NCBI RefSeq assembly: GCF_001613245.1
Contig: NZ_BDBZ01000001.1
Span: 604,076 to 668,075 of the forward strand
Direction of reading: 5' to 3'
Source of the DNA: Nocardia speluncae NBRC 108251
Lineage (GTDB): Bacteria; Actinomycetota; Actinomycetes; Mycobacteriales; Mycobacteriaceae
DNA length: 64,000 nt
Of this stretch, positions 9,124-19,677 are shown piece after piece. Below the pieces are notes generated by a model, which ran no database searches, had not been told where the DNA came from, and saw nothing but the letters and a program-made list of their open reading frames with translations. Made by a program: the position numbers and the translations under genes. Every line of letters begins with the position of its first letter. Positions within the stretch are counted from its first letter, which is position 1.

Positions 9124-9537
9124 TCACCCCCCGGAGGGCAAGAACGACAGCCGCACCTGACGATCGGGGTTGTCGACGTTCACATCGACCAGAGCGATGG
9201 ACTGCCAGGTTCCGAGCGCGAGTTCCCCGTCGAGCACTGGAACTGTCGCATACGGCGCAATGAGCGCCGGCAGGATATGGGAGCGCCCGTGCCCGCGCGA
9301 CCCGTGTGCATGTCGCCAGCGGTCGTCGGCCGGCAACAGATCCCGCAGCGCGGCCAGTAGATCGTCGTCACTGTGGGCGCCCAATTCGATGATCGCGACA
9401 CCTGCGGTGGCGTGCGGGACGAACACATGCAACAGTCCGTCACCACCCGCGAGTCGCACGAATTCCGAGCATTCGCCGGTGATGTCCCGGACCGTCTCGG
9501 TGTTCCCGGTGCGTACCGCGATCAGTGTGCTCCGCAT
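9124..9537 (-). CDS. YjbQ family protein (secondary thiamine-phosphate synthase-like)
   Basis: With the ATG at 9537 the protein has 137 residues, the family length. Hallmarks are VFVPHATAGVAIIE, the HGRSHILPAL histidine motif and LGTWQSIALVDVN near the C-terminus. The family (UPF0047/YjbQ) forms a trimeric barrel with conserved histidines. A weak thiamine-phosphate synthase activity has been reported, but the physiological role is unsettled. The frame extends upstream to 9825 only as antisense of the sirtuin gene, so that longer start was rejected. Confidence 0.85.
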   Translation of the reverse strand: MRSTLIAVRTGNTETVRDITGECSEFVRLAGGDGLLHVFVPHATAGVAIIELGAHSDDDLLAALRDLLPADDRWRHAHGSRGHGRSHILPALIAPYATVPVLDGELALGTWQSIALVDVNVDNPDRQVRLSFLPSGG

Positions 9538-9635
9538 ATCCGCAGCGTACGCGCGGCAGATAAGCTCCCGGCCGCGGCGGCGGTGGGCACATATGAGCCG
9601 ATTCGGCGATAAGCCATGCAGGTATGCCGCGGCGA

Positions 9636-10529
9636 TCACAATGCGCCGGGTGGCGCCGTGTTCCGGCGGTCGGCGAATCGATCGGCAAGCCGGGCCAGGA
9701 TCGGCGAGCAGCCGGCGTCCAGCCGGCGCGCGGCCAGCCCGTCGCTGCGGGTGGGGCCACGGTTGACGATCAGTACCGTGCCGCCGCGGCGGGCGACGCG
9801 GTGGACGAAGCGCCGGCCGGACCACACCGTCAAACTCGAGCCCGCGACGAGGATCACCTCGGCCGTATCGACCAGTTCATAGGCGGCCGCCAGCCGCTCC
9901 GGCGGCACATTCTCGCCGAAGTAGACGATGTCCGGCTTCAGCAGTCCGCCGCAGCGTGCGCAGTCCACCATGCGGAAACCGGCGATATCCTCGACCACCG
10001 CGTCCGCGTCCGGTGCGACCTCCAGGCCGGTCACCGAGGCGACCGCAAATCCGGGATTGACGCGTTCCAGCCGTTCGGCGAGCGCCATCCGGGAGATCCG
10101 GGCACCGCAGGCCAGGCACCGGACCTGTGCATAACTGCCGTGGAGGTCGATCACCCGCCGGCTTCCTGCTTTGGTGTGGAGCAGGTCGACATTCTGAGTG
10201 ATCACACCGGCCACCACATTGCGGCGTTCGAGTGCGGCCAGCGCGCGATGCCCGTCGTTCGGCCGGGCCGCGTCCATATAACGCCAGCCCACGTGATTAC
10301 GGGCCCAATACCGCCGGCGGAACTCCATGTCGCCCACGAACTGCTGGTAGGTCATCGGGTTGCGCGGCGGTGAGCCAGGCCCCCGATAATCCGGGATACC
10401 GCTGTCGGTGGAGATTCCGGCGCCGGTGAGTACGACCATGCGCCGGTCTCCGATCAGCGCGACCAGAGCATCGACTCCCTCCACGTCGCCTATCGTGCGA
10501 TAGTCACTGAGCAGCGCCGCGTCGGACAT
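9636..10529 (-). CDS. Sir2-family NAD-dependent protein deacetylase
   Basis: The 297-residue sirtuin shows the NAD-binding GAGIS at residues 36-40 and GIPDYRG near 44-50. It also has the TQNVDLLH motif near 111-118 and the catalytic histidine in DLHGS (H130). Two zinc CxxC pairs are present (CLAC at 138-141, CARC around residue 193). GSSLTVWSGRRF contacts the nicotinamide ribose. It removes acyl groups from lysines, commonly on acyl-CoA synthetases. It stands alone between the YjbQ gene and a small hypothetical gene. Confidence 0.9.
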   Translation of the reverse strand: MSDAALLSDYRTIGDVEGVDALVALIGDRRMVVLTGAGISTDSGIPDYRGPGSPPRNPMTYQQFVGDMEFRRRYWARNHVGWRYMDAARPNDGHRALAALERRNVVAGVITQNVDLLHTKAGSRRVIDLHGSYAQVRCLACGARISRMALAERLERVNPGFAVASVTGLEVAPDADAVVEDIAGFRMVDCARCGGLLKPDIVYFGENVPPERLAAAYELVDTAEVILVAGSSLTVWSGRRFVHRVARRGGTVLIVNRGPTRSDGLAARRLDAGCSPILARLADRFADRRNTAPPGAL

Positions 10530-10631
10530 GCTTCCGAGAGTACGGATGTCCGGCCCGGCACCGTCACATCGCCCTTCCGGCAGCAGGGTGCTGCGTTCCA
10601 GCGGCGGGTCGGCGTGCGGGCCGGGCGGGCG

Positions 10632-10862
10632 TCAGGTCTGGAGACCGGCGAGTTTTCCTGCCTCCGCGTCGAGTCCGAGCATGGCCAGAAGGTTCTGGCA
10701 GTCGGCGGCATCGGTCGAGTGTCCGGCGACGATCCGGGCGGCGACGGCGCTGCGACGGGCGACCTCCGCCCGCTCGGCGCTGCGGATCTCGGCGAATTCG
10801 GCCAGTTCGGCCTCGGGTAGCTCGTGATCGACAGGGGTAGGGCGGCTGGATGTGCCAGGCAT
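10632..10862 (-). CDS. Small acidic hypothetical protein
   Basis: The ATG at 10862 gives 76 residues. The protein is helix-forming and charged (ELPEAELAEFAEIRSAERAE), with a second helix ending LLAMLGLDAEAGKLAGL. No membrane segment, cysteine pair or catalytic motif is seen. A purine-rich stretch (CGAAGGAGATCC on the minus strand) precedes the start. The regular amphipathic pattern and start context suggest a real gene, but I do not recognise its family. Confidence 0.55.
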   Translation of the reverse strand: MPGTSSRPTPVDHELPEAELAEFAEIRSAERAEVARRSAVAARIVAGHSTDAADCQNLLAMLGLDAEAGKLAGLQT

Positions 10863-11295
10863 GGATCTCCTTCGAGGTTGATCGAAGCCTACGCTGCCTG
10901 CGGGGGCGGCACAGCTCAACCGGTAAACATCCGGCGCCACGCAGTGGGCGGTATTCCCAGGACCCGGGCTACCGCAGCGGCCCGGGCGGAACTTCCTCGA
11001 GAGCTGATATGGGAGTACGGTGCGGCGATACCCGGCGCCTCCACCGCGAAATTGCCGATTCCGGCGAGTGCCGATCGATTGCCGGATTCACCGCGGGAAC
11101 CCGAAGCGGGGCGTGGAGGATTGCCGCCGGCGTCGTTCTGAAACCGGATTGTCTCCAGTACGCCTTTGTCGCTTCTGGGGCCCTTGTTTTATACGACATA
11201 TCTCCTCTAAATTCACCCCCTGCATGTTCACCGTTCTGGAATGCCCACGTTCCGCAGTCACGCGGTCGGGATTCCGTCCAGCGAGGAGGTCCCCG
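10863..11295. other. Divergent intergenic region upstream of the MHYT gene
   Basis: No gene is seen. The part from about 11140 to 11240 is unusually AT-rich for this genome (TTGTTTTATACGACATATC) and probably holds the promoter of the MHYT gene at 11296. Confidence 0.45.
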
Positions 11296-12066
11296 GTGGA
11301 AATCGACCACTTCAGCCATGGCTGGCTCACCCCCGTGGTCGCATACGTCATGTCGTTCACCGGGTCATTGCTAGGGCTACGGTGCATGAGCCGGGTGCGC
11401 AGCGGTTCGATTTTCGACGGCTGGCTCATCGCCGCCGCCGTCGCCATCGGCGGCACCGGAATCTGGGTTATGCATTTCATCGCCATGCTGGGATTCCGGA
11501 TCGGCGGCTCGGCCATCAAATACGACGTCCCTGTCACGCTGGCCAGTGCACTGATAGCAATGGTCGTCGTCTGGCTCGGGCTGTGCCTGGCCCAGCAGCG
11601 CAGCCTGGGCACCCGGGGTCTGCTGATCGGCGGTGTGGTGACCGGTCTCGGCGTGGGTGCCATGCACTACGCCGGTATGTACGCCATGAAAACCGATGTG
11701 GAGATCGGATACGACTGGCCCACCGTAGCCCTGTCGATGATCATTGCGGTCCTCGCCGCGACCGCCGCACTGTGGTTCACCCTCAATGTGCGCGGCACCC
11801 TCGCCACCATCGGTGCCGCCCTGGCCATGGGTATGGCCGTGGCCGGAATGCACTACACCGGGATGTTCGCCATGCATATCGGCGATCAGCAGCACCATAT
11901 GCCGCCGTCCGGCGCCGGGGCCGCCCAGCTGCTCACACCGCTCATCGTGAGTGTCAGCCTGGTGACCGTCGGCATGCTCTTCCATTTGGGGCTCACCGAG
12001 GTCGGCGGCACGACATCCCTCACCCGACGGCCGGCCACCGAGAACTACTGGCCCACCCGGGACTGA
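11296..12066 (+). CDS. Stand-alone MHYT-domain membrane sensor
   Basis: The GTG at 11296 with GAGGAGG seven bases upstream gives 256 residues. The protein has seven predicted membrane helices and three MHYT motifs, MHFIAM, MHYAGM and MHYTGM, evenly spaced in successive helix pairs. MHYT domains are proposed to bind copper and sense oxygen, CO or NO. In other bacteria they are fused to GGDEF/EAL domains, but no output domain is present here. A close paralogue lies at 58907-59746. Partner and signal are unknown. Confidence 0.85.
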   Translation: MEIDHFSHGWLTPVVAYVMSFTGSLLGLRCMSRVRSGSIFDGWLIAAAVAIGGTGIWVMHFIAMLGFRIGGSAIKYDVPVTLASALIAMVVVWLGLCLAQQRSLGTRGLLIGGVVTGLGVGAMHYAGMYAMKTDVEIGYDWPTVALSMIIAVLAATAALWFTLNVRGTLATIGAALAMGMAVAGMHYTGMFAMHIGDQQHHMPPSGAGAAQLLTPLIVSVSLVTVGMLFHLGLTEVGGTTSLTRRPATENYWPTRD

Positions 12067-12118
12067 GACTCCGCCGGTGGCCGAAGTGCGTCCCCGCGAC
12101 GCCCACTAGGCTCGGGGC

Positions 12119-13189
12119 GTGCGGCAGCGGATCATCATGGATGTGGACACCGGCGTGGACGATTCCCTCGCCCTGCTGTATCTGCTCGCCAGCCCCGACG
12201 CCGAAATCGCCGGCATCGCCGCCACCGCCGGAAACGTGCCCGCCGGCCGAGTCGCGATCAACAACCTGGCCTGGCTGGATCTGGCCGGCGCCCCGGATAT
12301 CGAGGTGGCCCTCGGCGCGACCGACCCGCTCGAGATACCGCTGCGCACCACCGAGGACACCCACGGACCGCAGGGCGTCGGCTATGCCGAACTCCCCGCC
12401 CCCACCCGGCAGATCTCCGATCGCAGCGCAGCGCAGATGTGGGTCGATCTGGCGCGAGCGCACCCCGGGGAACTACTCGGCCTGTGCACGGGACCGCTCA
12501 CCAACCTCGCCCTCGCGCTCCGCATCGAACCCGAGCTCCCGCGGCTACTGCGCCGCCTGGTGATCATGGGCGGGGCGTTCAACCATCCGGGCAACACCAC
12601 CCCCACCAACGAGTGGAATATCCACGTCGATCCCGAAGCCGCGAAAATCGTCTTCGACGCTTTCGCCGCCGCGCCGGCGCACCGGCGTCCCGTAGTGTGC
12701 GCTCTCGACATCACCGAAACCATCGAGATGCGGCCCGCGCATCTCACCCGGTTGGCGAGCCGGGCCGCAAGCTTCCCGATCGAAACGGTATCGCCGGAAG
12801 ATCCGCCCTCGGCGCGGTCGGCCGCGAGCAATCCGCTCATCCGCCACATCACCGACGCTGTCCGCTTCTATTTCGATTTCCACCACGGCTACGACCTCGG
12901 CTATCTGGCCCATATGCACGATCCGTTCGCGGCTGCCGTGGCCCTGGACCCCGGCCTCGCCCGGACCCGGCCCGCGACGGTGGACGTGGAGCTCGCCGGC
13001 ACCCTCACCCGCGCCACCACCGTCGCCGACTGGGCGGGAATGTGGGGGCGCCCGCCCAACGCCGATATCGTCGTCGCCACCGACCCCGACCGCTTTTTCG
13101 ACCGGCTCATCACCCGGATCGGCGACTACGCTCGCGCGCGGTACCCCGCAACCGCCGGCGAACAAACACTCACCGCCGAATCGAGCTGA
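12119..13189 (+). CDS. Inosine-uridine-preferring nucleoside hydrolase
   Basis: The 356-residue protein starts with GTG and carries the calcium-binding fingerprint DVDTGVDDS at residues 8-16. GPLTNLALAL occurs near residue 125 and NEWNIHVDPEAA near 160, with a later histidine region (MHDPFAAAVAL) near residue 265. This is the IU-nucleoside hydrolase fold, which splits the N-glycosidic bond of ribonucleosides for salvage. It acts in the cytosol. The amidohydrolase gene follows after 47 bases on the same strand, so they may be co-transcribed. Confidence 0.9.
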   Translation: MRQRIIMDVDTGVDDSLALLYLLASPDAEIAGIAATAGNVPAGRVAINNLAWLDLAGAPDIEVALGATDPLEIPLRTTEDTHGPQGVGYAELPAPTRQISDRSAAQMWVDLARAHPGELLGLCTGPLTNLALALRIEPELPRLLRRLVIMGGAFNHPGNTTPTNEWNIHVDPEAAKIVFDAFAAAPAHRRPVVCALDITETIEMRPAHLTRLASRAASFPIETVSPEDPPSARSAASNPLIRHITDAVRFYFDFHHGYDLGYLAHMHDPFAAAVALDPGLARTRPATVDVELAGTLTRATTVADWAGMWGRPPNADIVVATDPDRFFDRLITRIGDYARARYPATAGEQTLTAESS

Positions 13190-13236
13190 CCCGGCCCACA
13201 CGAAAGCACCCACCCCGACCTGAGGAGAACCAGCCA

Positions 13237-14136
13237 GTGACCACACCCGGTGGCTCCGAGATCCCGGAGGACGCGGCGTATCTGGCGCAGTTCCGGCAGC
13301 GACTCGACCTGCCCGGACTGATCGATGTGCACACCCATTTCATGCCGCACCGGGTGATGCGCAAGGTCTGGGCCTATTTCGATTCGGCCGGGCCACTTAT
13401 CGGACGCCCGTGGCCGATCACCTACCGGGACGAGGAACCTGTCCGGCTCGAAGCACTACGCCGATTCGGGATCCGGGCGTTCACGGCCCTGGTGTACCCG
13501 CACCGCCCGGATATGGCGGCCTGGCTCAACGACTGGACGGCGAAATTCGCCGCCGAGGTCCCGGAATGCCTCCATACGGCGACGTTCTATCCCGAACCGG
13601 CCGCAGCCGAATACGTGCCGGCCGCACTGGAACAGGGCGCGCAGGTCTTCAAGGCACATATCCAGGTCGGTGCCTACGACCCCCGCGACCCCATGCTGGA
13701 ACCGGTGTGGGGGGCACTCAGCGATGCGCAGGTACCGACGGTCATCCATTGCGGTTCAGGACCCGCACCCGGTACGTTCACCGGCCCCGAACCGATCACC
13801 GAGGTACTGCACCGTTTCCCGCGGTTACCGCTGATCGTGGCACATATGGGTATGCCGGAATATCGCGAGTTCCTCGATCTGGCCGACCGCTATTCCGGTG
13901 TCCACCTCGATACCACCATGGCCTTCACCGATTTCGCGGAGGACGGTAGCCCGTTCCCGCCGGACGCCCGGAAGCGGCTGGCCGATTACGGCGACCGGAT
14001 CATGTTCGGCAGCGATTTCCCGAATATCCCCTACCCGTACCGCCACGCCGTGCAGGCACTGGAGCGGCTCGACCTCGGCGACGACTGGCTGCGCGCAGTC
14101 TGCTACCGCACGGCCACAAAGCTTTTCGCGCTGTGA
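13237..14136 (+). CDS. Amidohydrolase family protein (PF04909-type)
   Basis: Starting at the GTG at 13237, after the GAGGAG ribosome-binding site, gives 299 residues. The metal site shows H32-x-H34 in LIDVHTHFMPH, VIHCGSG near residue 170, a HMGMPEY histidine near 205 and FGSDFPN with the aspartate near 255. This is the TIM-barrel layout of the aminocarboxymuconate-semialdehyde decarboxylase/amidohydrolase 2 group. The reaction may be a hydrolysis or a decarboxylation; the substrate is unknown. The neighbouring nucleoside hydrolase hints at nucleoside salvage, but that is only context. Confidence 0.8.
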   Translation: MTTPGGSEIPEDAAYLAQFRQRLDLPGLIDVHTHFMPHRVMRKVWAYFDSAGPLIGRPWPITYRDEEPVRLEALRRFGIRAFTALVYPHRPDMAAWLNDWTAKFAAEVPECLHTATFYPEPAAAEYVPAALEQGAQVFKAHIQVGAYDPRDPMLEPVWGALSDAQVPTVIHCGSGPAPGTFTGPEPITEVLHRFPRLPLIVAHMGMPEYREFLDLADRYSGVHLDTTMAFTDFAEDGSPFPPDARKRLADYGDRIMFGSDFPNIPYPYRHAVQALERLDLGDDWLRAVCYRTATKLFAL

Positions 14137-14186
14137 GGTCGGGCCGGAGGAATTCCGGCAGTACTATGCACCGCCGGAGTCCCCGG

Positions 14187-15179
14187 TCAGCTGTCGAACG
14201 CGTCCAGTAGCCGTTCCGCGGCGAGCGCCGCGGTGAGCGCGCCCGTGCGCACCTGCGATTCCACGTCCCCGCGGATCGATTTCACATTCGGGTTGTCGGC
14301 CAGCCGGCGCATCAGTTGATCGTGCACCATGGTCCAGGTCCAGTCGACCTGCTGCCGGCGCCGTTTCTCGGCGAATTCCCCCGCCTCGGTGAGCACCCGG
14401 CGATGGTCCAGCACGGTCTGCCAGAACGTGTCCAGCCCCGTGCCCTCCAGGCCGCTCATGGTGAGTACCGGTGGTTTCCACAGCGCATCGTGCGGATGGA
14501 TGAGCCGCAGCGCACCGGACAGTTCCCGGGCCGCGCCCTTGGCTTCGAGCTCGTGTTTACCGTCGGCCTTGTTCACCGCGACCAGATCGGCCAGCTCCAG
14601 CACACCCTTCTTGATGCCCTGCAACTGGTCACCGGTACGTGCCAGGGTGAGGAAGCAGAACACGTCGACCATATTCGCCACCGTCACCTCGGACTGGCCG
14701 ACACCGACGGTTTCCACCAGGATCACGTCGTAACCGGCCGCCTCGAGCAGCGCAATGGTCTCCCGGGTGGCCTTGGCGACCCCGCCGAGTGTCCCAGCGG
14801 TCGGCGAGGGCCGGATAAAGGCGTTCGCCTCCAGCGACAGCCGCGCCATCCGAGTCTTGTCACCCAGGATCGACCCGCCGGTACGGGTGGACGAGGGATC
14901 CACCGCGAGCACCGCGACCCGGTGGCCCTGCTGGATCAGGCTCATCCCCAGCCCATCGATGAAGGTGGACTTGCCCACCCCGGGCACGCCGGTGATCCCG
15001 ACTCGGTTCGACAGGGCCGCACCGGGTTCCGGGGTCAGTTTCAGCAGGAGCTGCTGGGCCTGCTCCCGATGGTCGGTCCGGGTGGATTCGACCAGGGTGA
15101 TCGCCCGGGCGAGGGCGGCCCGCTCACCGGAGCGGACCGCCTGCGCGAGCACGTCGATGTCGATGGCGCGCGCGTTCAT
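14187..15179 (-). CDS. meaB: Methylmalonyl-CoA mutase-associated GTPase MeaB
   Basis: The 330-residue G3E GTPase protects and reloads adenosylcobalamin on methylmalonyl-CoA mutase. The Walker A GVPGVGKS is at 64-71, with [11 protein letters not shown] (switch region) and the NKADG guanine motif further on. Its ATG overlaps the TGA of the large mutase subunit by four bases, so the two are translationally coupled. In M. tuberculosis the mazEF4 toxin-antitoxin pair separates mutB and meaB (Rv1493, Rv1496); here nothing lies between them. Confidence 0.95.
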   Translation of the reverse strand: MNARAIDIDVLAQAVRSGERAALARAITLVESTRTDHREQAQQLLLKLTPEPGAALSNRVGITGVPGVGKSTFIDGLGMSLIQQGHRVAVLAVDPSSTRTGGSILGDKTRMARLSLEANAFIRPSPTAGTLGGVAKATRETIALLEAAGYDVILVETVGVGQSEVTVANMVDVFCFLTLARTGDQLQGIKKGVLELADLVAVNKADGKHELEAKGAARELSGALRLIHPHDALWKPPVLTMSGLEGTGLDTFWQTVLDHRRVLTEAGEFAEKRRRQQVDWTWTMVHDQLMRRLADNPNVKSIRGDVESQVRTGALTAALAAERLLDAFDS

Positions 15180-17461
15180 TCTTGCGTATTCGCCTCGATA
15201 TCGGTTGTGCCGGAACCGAGCTCGTGTCCGAGTGCGGCGCCGAGCTTACGCAGCAGGTCGATCGCGGCGTCCGCGATCACCGTGCCCGGCGGGAAGATCG
15301 CCGCGGCGCCCGCCTCGTAGAGCTCGTCGAAGTCACCGGGCGGGATGACCCCGCCGACGATGACCATGATGTCGGGCCGGCCGGCATCCGCCAGCGCGTG
15401 GCGCAGGGCAGGAACCAGCGTGAGGTGGCCGGCCGCCAGCGAGGACACGCCGACGACGTGCACATCGTTGTCCGCGGCCTGGCGGGCCACCTCTTCGGGG
15501 GTCTGGAACAGCGGGCCCACATCGACGTCGAAGCCGAGATCGGCGAAGGCAGTGGCGATCACCTTCTGGCCGCGATCGTGACCGTCCTGGCCCATCTTCG
15601 CGACCAGGATCCGGGGACGCCGCCCCTCGGCCTCGGCGAATTCCTCCACCAGTTCCCCGGCGGTGCTGATGTTGGTGACCTTGCCGGCTTCGTCGCGGTA
15701 CACACCGGACAGGGTACGGATCTCGGCCTGATGCCGGCCGTAGACCTTTTCCAGCGCGTCGGAGATCTCGCCGACGGTCGCCTTCGCCCGCGCGGCGTCG
15801 ATGGCCAGTGCCAGCAGGTTGTTCTCCATCCCGCCTTCGGACGACGCGGCGGCCCTGGACAATTCGGCCAGCGCCCGCTCCACCGCCGCCTGGTCGCGAT
15901 CGGCGCGCAAGTGCCGGAGCTTCTCGAGCTGTTCGGCCCGCACCCGCGAGTTCTCGACCTTGAGGACCTCGACCTCGTGGTCCTCGGCGACCTGGTACTT
16001 GTTGACACCGATCACCGGCTGCTGGCCGGTATCGATGCGGGCCTGGGTCCGGGCCGCGGCTTCCTCGATCCGCAGCTTCGGAATGCCCTCACCGATGGCC
16101 TGCGCCATCCCGCCGTGCGCCTCCACCTCGGCGATATGCGCGCGAGCGCGGTCGGCCAGCTGATGGGTCAGCCATTCGACGTAGTAGGAGCCACCCCACG
16201 GGTCGATCGGGCGGGTGGTGTTGGACTCCTGCTGGATGAGCAGCTGGGTGTTGCGGGCGATACGGGCCGAGAAATCGGTCGGCAGCGCAAGCGCCTCATC
16301 GAGGGCGTTGGTGTGCAACGACTGGGTGTGGCCCTGGGTCGCCGCCATCGCCTCGATACAGGTCCGCGCGACATTGTTGTAGGCGTCCTGCGCGGTCAGC
16401 GACCAGCCCGAGGTCTGCGAATGGGTGCGCAGCGACAGCGATTTCGGGTTCTTCGGATCGAACTTCGCGACGAGTTCGCTCCACAACAGCCGGCCCGCGC
16501 GCAGCTTGGCGACCTCCATGAAGAAATTCATGCCGATGGCCCAGAAGAATGACAGCCGGGGCGCGAATTTGTCGATCTCCATTCCCGCGTCGATACCTGC
16601 CCGCAGGTATTCCACACCGTCGGCGAGGGTATAGGCGAGCTCGAGATCGGCGGTCGCGCCGGCTTCCTGGATGTGGTAGCCGGAAATGGAGATGGAATTG
16701 AACTTCGGCATCTTCGCGCTGGTGTAGGCGAAGATATCGGAGATGATCCGCATCGACGGTTTCGGCGGGTAGATATAGGTGTTGCGGACCATGAACTCTT
16801 TCAGAATATCGTTCTGAATCGTTCCGGCCAGCTGTTCGGGCGCTACCCCCTGTTCCTCGGCCGCCACCACGTACAGCGCCAGGATCGGCAACACCGCGCC
16901 GTTCATCGTCATCGAGACGCTGACCTGGTCGAGCGGGATCTGGTCGAAGAGCTGGCGCATATCGAGGATGGAATCGATGGCCACGCCCGCCATGCCGACA
17001 TCGCCCTGCACCCGCGGATGGTCGGAGTCGTACCCCCGGTGGGTGGCCAGGTCGAATGCCACCGACAGACCCTTCTGACCGGACTGCAGGTTACGGCGGT
17101 AGAAGGCGTTGGAATCGGCCGCGGTGGAGAAACCCGCGTACTGGCGGACGGTCCACGGCTGATTCACGTACATCGTGGGATACGGTCCGCGCACGAACGG
17201 TGCAATACCGGGAACGCTGTCGAGCGGGAAACCCGCCGCGGCGACAGCGTCCCGGTCGGCCTTGGTGAACACCGGTGGCACATCGATCCCTTCGGGGGTC
17301 GACCACACCAGTTGTTCGGGGGCATAGTTGTTCGCCGTGGCCGACTCCTGGACGAAGGCATCACGTGCGCTCTCGTCGGCCGCGGCAGGGGTCACCCCCG
17401 GCTCGGTGAGCGGTACATCGGCGAAACTGCCGACCACCTGCTCGATTCGCTGAGTCGTCAT
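15176..17461 (-). CDS. mutB: Methylmalonyl-CoA mutase large (catalytic) subunit
   Basis: The 761-residue protein isomerises (R)-methylmalonyl-CoA to succinyl-CoA with adenosylcobalamin, linking propionate, odd-chain fatty acid and cholesterol breakdown to the TCA cycle. The N-terminal TIM barrel binds CoA ([28 protein letters not shown]). The C-terminal domain has the base-off B12 signature D626-x-H628-x-x-G631 in [10 protein letters not shown], followed by the SSLAAGH and GGVIPP loops. The start codon shares one base with the stop of mutA (TGATG), so the pair is translated together as the heterodimer. Confidence 0.96.
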   Translation of the reverse strand: MTTQRIEQVVGSFADVPLTEPGVTPAAADESARDAFVQESATANNYAPEQLVWSTPEGIDVPPVFTKADRDAVAAAGFPLDSVPGIAPFVRGPYPTMYVNQPWTVRQYAGFSTAADSNAFYRRNLQSGQKGLSVAFDLATHRGYDSDHPRVQGDVGMAGVAIDSILDMRQLFDQIPLDQVSVSMTMNGAVLPILALYVVAAEEQGVAPEQLAGTIQNDILKEFMVRNTYIYPPKPSMRIISDIFAYTSAKMPKFNSISISGYHIQEAGATADLELAYTLADGVEYLRAGIDAGMEIDKFAPRLSFFWAIGMNFFMEVAKLRAGRLLWSELVAKFDPKNPKSLSLRTHSQTSGWSLTAQDAYNNVARTCIEAMAATQGHTQSLHTNALDEALALPTDFSARIARNTQLLIQQESNTTRPIDPWGGSYYVEWLTHQLADRARAHIAEVEAHGGMAQAIGEGIPKLRIEEAAARTQARIDTGQQPVIGVNKYQVAEDHEVEVLKVENSRVRAEQLEKLRHLRADRDQAAVERALAELSRAAASSEGGMENNLLALAIDAARAKATVGEISDALEKVYGRHQAEIRTLSGVYRDEAGKVTNISTAGELVEEFAEAEGRRPRILVAKMGQDGHDRGQKVIATAFADLGFDVDVGPLFQTPEEVARQAADNDVHVVGVSSLAAGHLTLVPALRHALADAGRPDIMVIVGGVIPPGDFDELYEAGAAAIFPPGTVIADAAIDLLRKLGAALGHELGSGTTDIEANTQE

Positions 17462-19335
17462 CAGGCTCCCACCTTCTCCAGCAGGGCAGTCAGGGCGGTG
17501 ACCGCGTCGATCCGGGCAGCCAGGAACCCGTCCGGACGGCGGGCCTGCTCGATACCGGCCACGGCCTTCTCCGGCCCGGCCAGCAGTACGGTTTCGACAC
17601 CGGCGCCGCGTAGTTGTTCCACCGCGCCCGCGGCATCCGTGCCGTACCGCGCGTCGGTGCCGCAGAGCACCGCGATCTTCGCGCCGGATTCCTGTGCCGC
17701 CGCGGCAATCTCACCGTCGGCCAGGGGACCCGGGTTGACGGATTCGATCCCACCGGAAGCCAGCAGGTTGGCGATGAAGGTGACCCGCACATTGTGCTCG
17801 GCCACTGTGCCCAGCGGCACCAGCAGCGCCTGCGGGCGGGTGCCGTGCGCCGCCAGGTAGGTATCCGAACGATCGCGCAGCGTTTCGAACGCGGCGCCGT
17901 AGCGCTGTCCCGGTCCGGCCGTCAGAGCGGCCTCCGACAGCGGAGCCTCGGCCAGGTTCGGGAATTCGTTGACGCCGGTGACGGCGGTCCGGCGATGGGC
18001 TATATCGCTTTCCCGCCGTGTTCTCGTCGCACCGATCCGATCGCCGAGCAGGCCGGAATCCAGCGCGGCACGATAGCCACCGGCGGCCTCGAGCTCCTGC
18101 ATGAATCCCCAGGCGGCAGCGGCCAGGTCGGCGGTGTACTGCTCGACGTACCACGAACCCGCACCGGGGTCGTGCACATGCCCGAGATGGGATTCCTCGA
18201 GCAGGAGCAGCTGGGTGTTGCGCGCCATTCGCTCCGAGAACGAGGCCGAGACCCGGAGTTCACCGGCAGGCAGCGCGGAATCGAACGGCAGCACGGTGAC
18301 GGCATCGGCGCCGCCCACGCCGGCACCGAAGGCGGCCAGGGTGGTGCGCAGCAGATTCACCCAGGGGTCCCGTCGGCTCATCATCGCCGCGGAGGTCACC
18401 GCATGCTGGGGAGCCGCGCCTTCCGACGGTGCGCCGAGGGCGTGGGCGACCCGCGCCCACAGGCGGCGCGCGGCCCGGAACTTGGCGATGGTGGCGAACT
18501 GGTCGTCGGTGGCGGCGAACCGGAACTCCACCTGGCGCAGCGCCTCGGCAACCGGCATTTCCCCGGACAGCACGCGCAGGTATTCGAGTCCGGCGGCGAC
18601 CGCGGCACCCAGCTCCTGGGCGTCGGAGGCGCCGGCATCATGGAAGACGGTGCCGTCCACGGTGATCGCGCGGACGGTTTCGGGCCGGCGGCCGGCGGCA
18701 GCCGCCAGGGCTGCGGTCTCGGCGAGGCCGAGTGCCTCGGTTCCGGCGAACGCGGCGGTGAGCGGTGCCGCGCCGAGCGAGATCCGGATCGCGGCGCGGT
18801 CGGGCGCCGGATACCGGTCGACCACCTGGTAGACGGCCGCGGCCGCTTCTGCGGTCTCGGTGCCGGCGCGCAATGCCAGCGGCGCCAGCTCGAACAGCAG
18901 ACCGTCGAGCGCGGCGGCCAGATCCCCCACCGGTACACCGTGCGCCCCGAGGCCTATTTCGACGGCGCTCGCGCCGTTCTCCAGGCCTGCGGTCAGCTCC
19001 CGGTTCGCGGTCGCCGCGTCGGTGGCGGCAATGCGGATGTTGACGAACCAGCCGCGATGGACATCCCGAGTTCCGTCGCCGCCACGGACGAACGGGTAGG
19101 TACCGGGGAGCGGCTGCTCGGCGAGTTCGTCCCGGCGTGTGTACAGCGGCGCGATATCCAGCCCGTCATAGGTGGACTGGTTCAGCAGTTTTTCGGGTTC
19201 CGCACCGAGTTCGGCCGCATCGACCTTGCGGGTCTTGGCCAGGACACCCGCCACACCCTTGCGCCAGGCGGGATATTCGGGCACCGCGGACGAGGACGGA
19301 TCAGCCCCGGCCGCGGGCTCTGCAGCAATCGGCAT
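17461..19335 (-). CDS. mutA: Methylmalonyl-CoA mutase small subunit
   Basis: With the ATG at 19335, preceded by AAGAGGGAACAGG, the protein has 624 residues. It is the non-catalytic partner of MutB. It shows the same TIM-barrel plus B12-like fold but lacks the DxHxxG cobalamin motif; the C-terminal equivalent reads [35 protein letters not shown] resembles the equivalent loop of MutB. The longer frame to 19419 adds an unlikely leader. It is first in a tightly coupled mutA-mutB-meaB operon, matching Rv1492-Rv1493-Rv1496. Confidence 0.93.
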   Translation of the reverse strand: MPIAAEPAAGADPSSSAVPEYPAWRKGVAGVLAKTRKVDAAELGAEPEKLLNQSTYDGLDIAPLYTRRDELAEQPLPGTYPFVRGGDGTRDVHRGWFVNIRIAATDAATANRELTAGLENGASAVEIGLGAHGVPVGDLAAALDGLLFELAPLALRAGTETAEAAAAVYQVVDRYPAPDRAAIRISLGAAPLTAAFAGTEALGLAETAALAAAAGRRPETVRAITVDGTVFHDAGASDAQELGAAVAAGLEYLRVLSGEMPVAEALRQVEFRFAATDDQFATIAKFRAARRLWARVAHALGAPSEGAAPQHAVTSAAMMSRRDPWVNLLRTTLAAFGAGVGGADAVTVLPFDSALPAGELRVSASFSERMARNTQLLLLEESHLGHVHDPGAGSWYVEQYTADLAAAAWGFMQELEAAGGYRAALDSGLLGDRIGATRTRRESDIAHRRTAVTGVNEFPNLAEAPLSEAALTAGPGQRYGAAFETLRDRSDTYLAAHGTRPQALLVPLGTVAEHNVRVTFIANLLASGGIESVNPGPLADGEIAAAAQESGAKIAVLCGTDARYGTDAAGAVEQLRGAGVETVLLAGPEKAVAGIEQARRPDGFLAARIDAVTALTALLEKVGA

Positions 19336-19677
19336 ACCCTGTTCCCTCTTGTCGTTCCAGTACAAGCGCACCAAACCACGTGCGCGGGTACCTTGGCATC
19401 CGCCCAGCTCAGCGAACACTTTGGTTAACGGGCATTCAGCCCGCCCCCTCCGATGCTAGCCGGGGCGCCCCTATCGAGCGCCCGGGGCCACCGCTACCAA
19501 CGAGTAACCTGATCCGGCCGAGGCAGCCCGCAGGCCGGTCCGCTATCGTTCTCCGCCGCTTCCGCCGCTTCCGCCGCTTCCGCCGCTTCCGCCGATCGCA
19601 CAACCGCCGGCACCGTGCCCGGCCACAGCGCCGGCACCGACTGCCGCACAGCGGACACCACTCGGTAATCTCGCCCG
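19336..19677. other. Divergent intergenic region between mutA and the TMEM64 gene
   Basis: No gene is seen in these 342 bases. The region must hold the mutA promoter (minus strand) and the TMEM64 gene promoter (plus strand), and contains a short 9-bp tandem repeat at 19552-19594. Confidence 0.5.
19552..19594. repeat. 9-bp tandem repeat (TCCGCCGCT) x 4.8
   Basis: Four perfect copies of TCCGCCGCT are followed by a partial fifth. It is in the divergent mutA/TMEM64 intergenic region and is a candidate for copy-number variation between strains. On the minus strand it would encode AEA repeats in an open frame that I do not believe is a gene. Confidence 0.85.

Noticed and set aside
15182..16552. 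456-codon plus-strand frame
   Set aside because: It is the antisense shadow of mutB, with the HxxxRG-type composition of such frames.
19552..19594. 9-bp tandem repeat considered as a CRISPR array
   Set aside because: The unit is 9 bases with no spacers; CRISPR repeats are about 24-40 bases with unique spacers between them.
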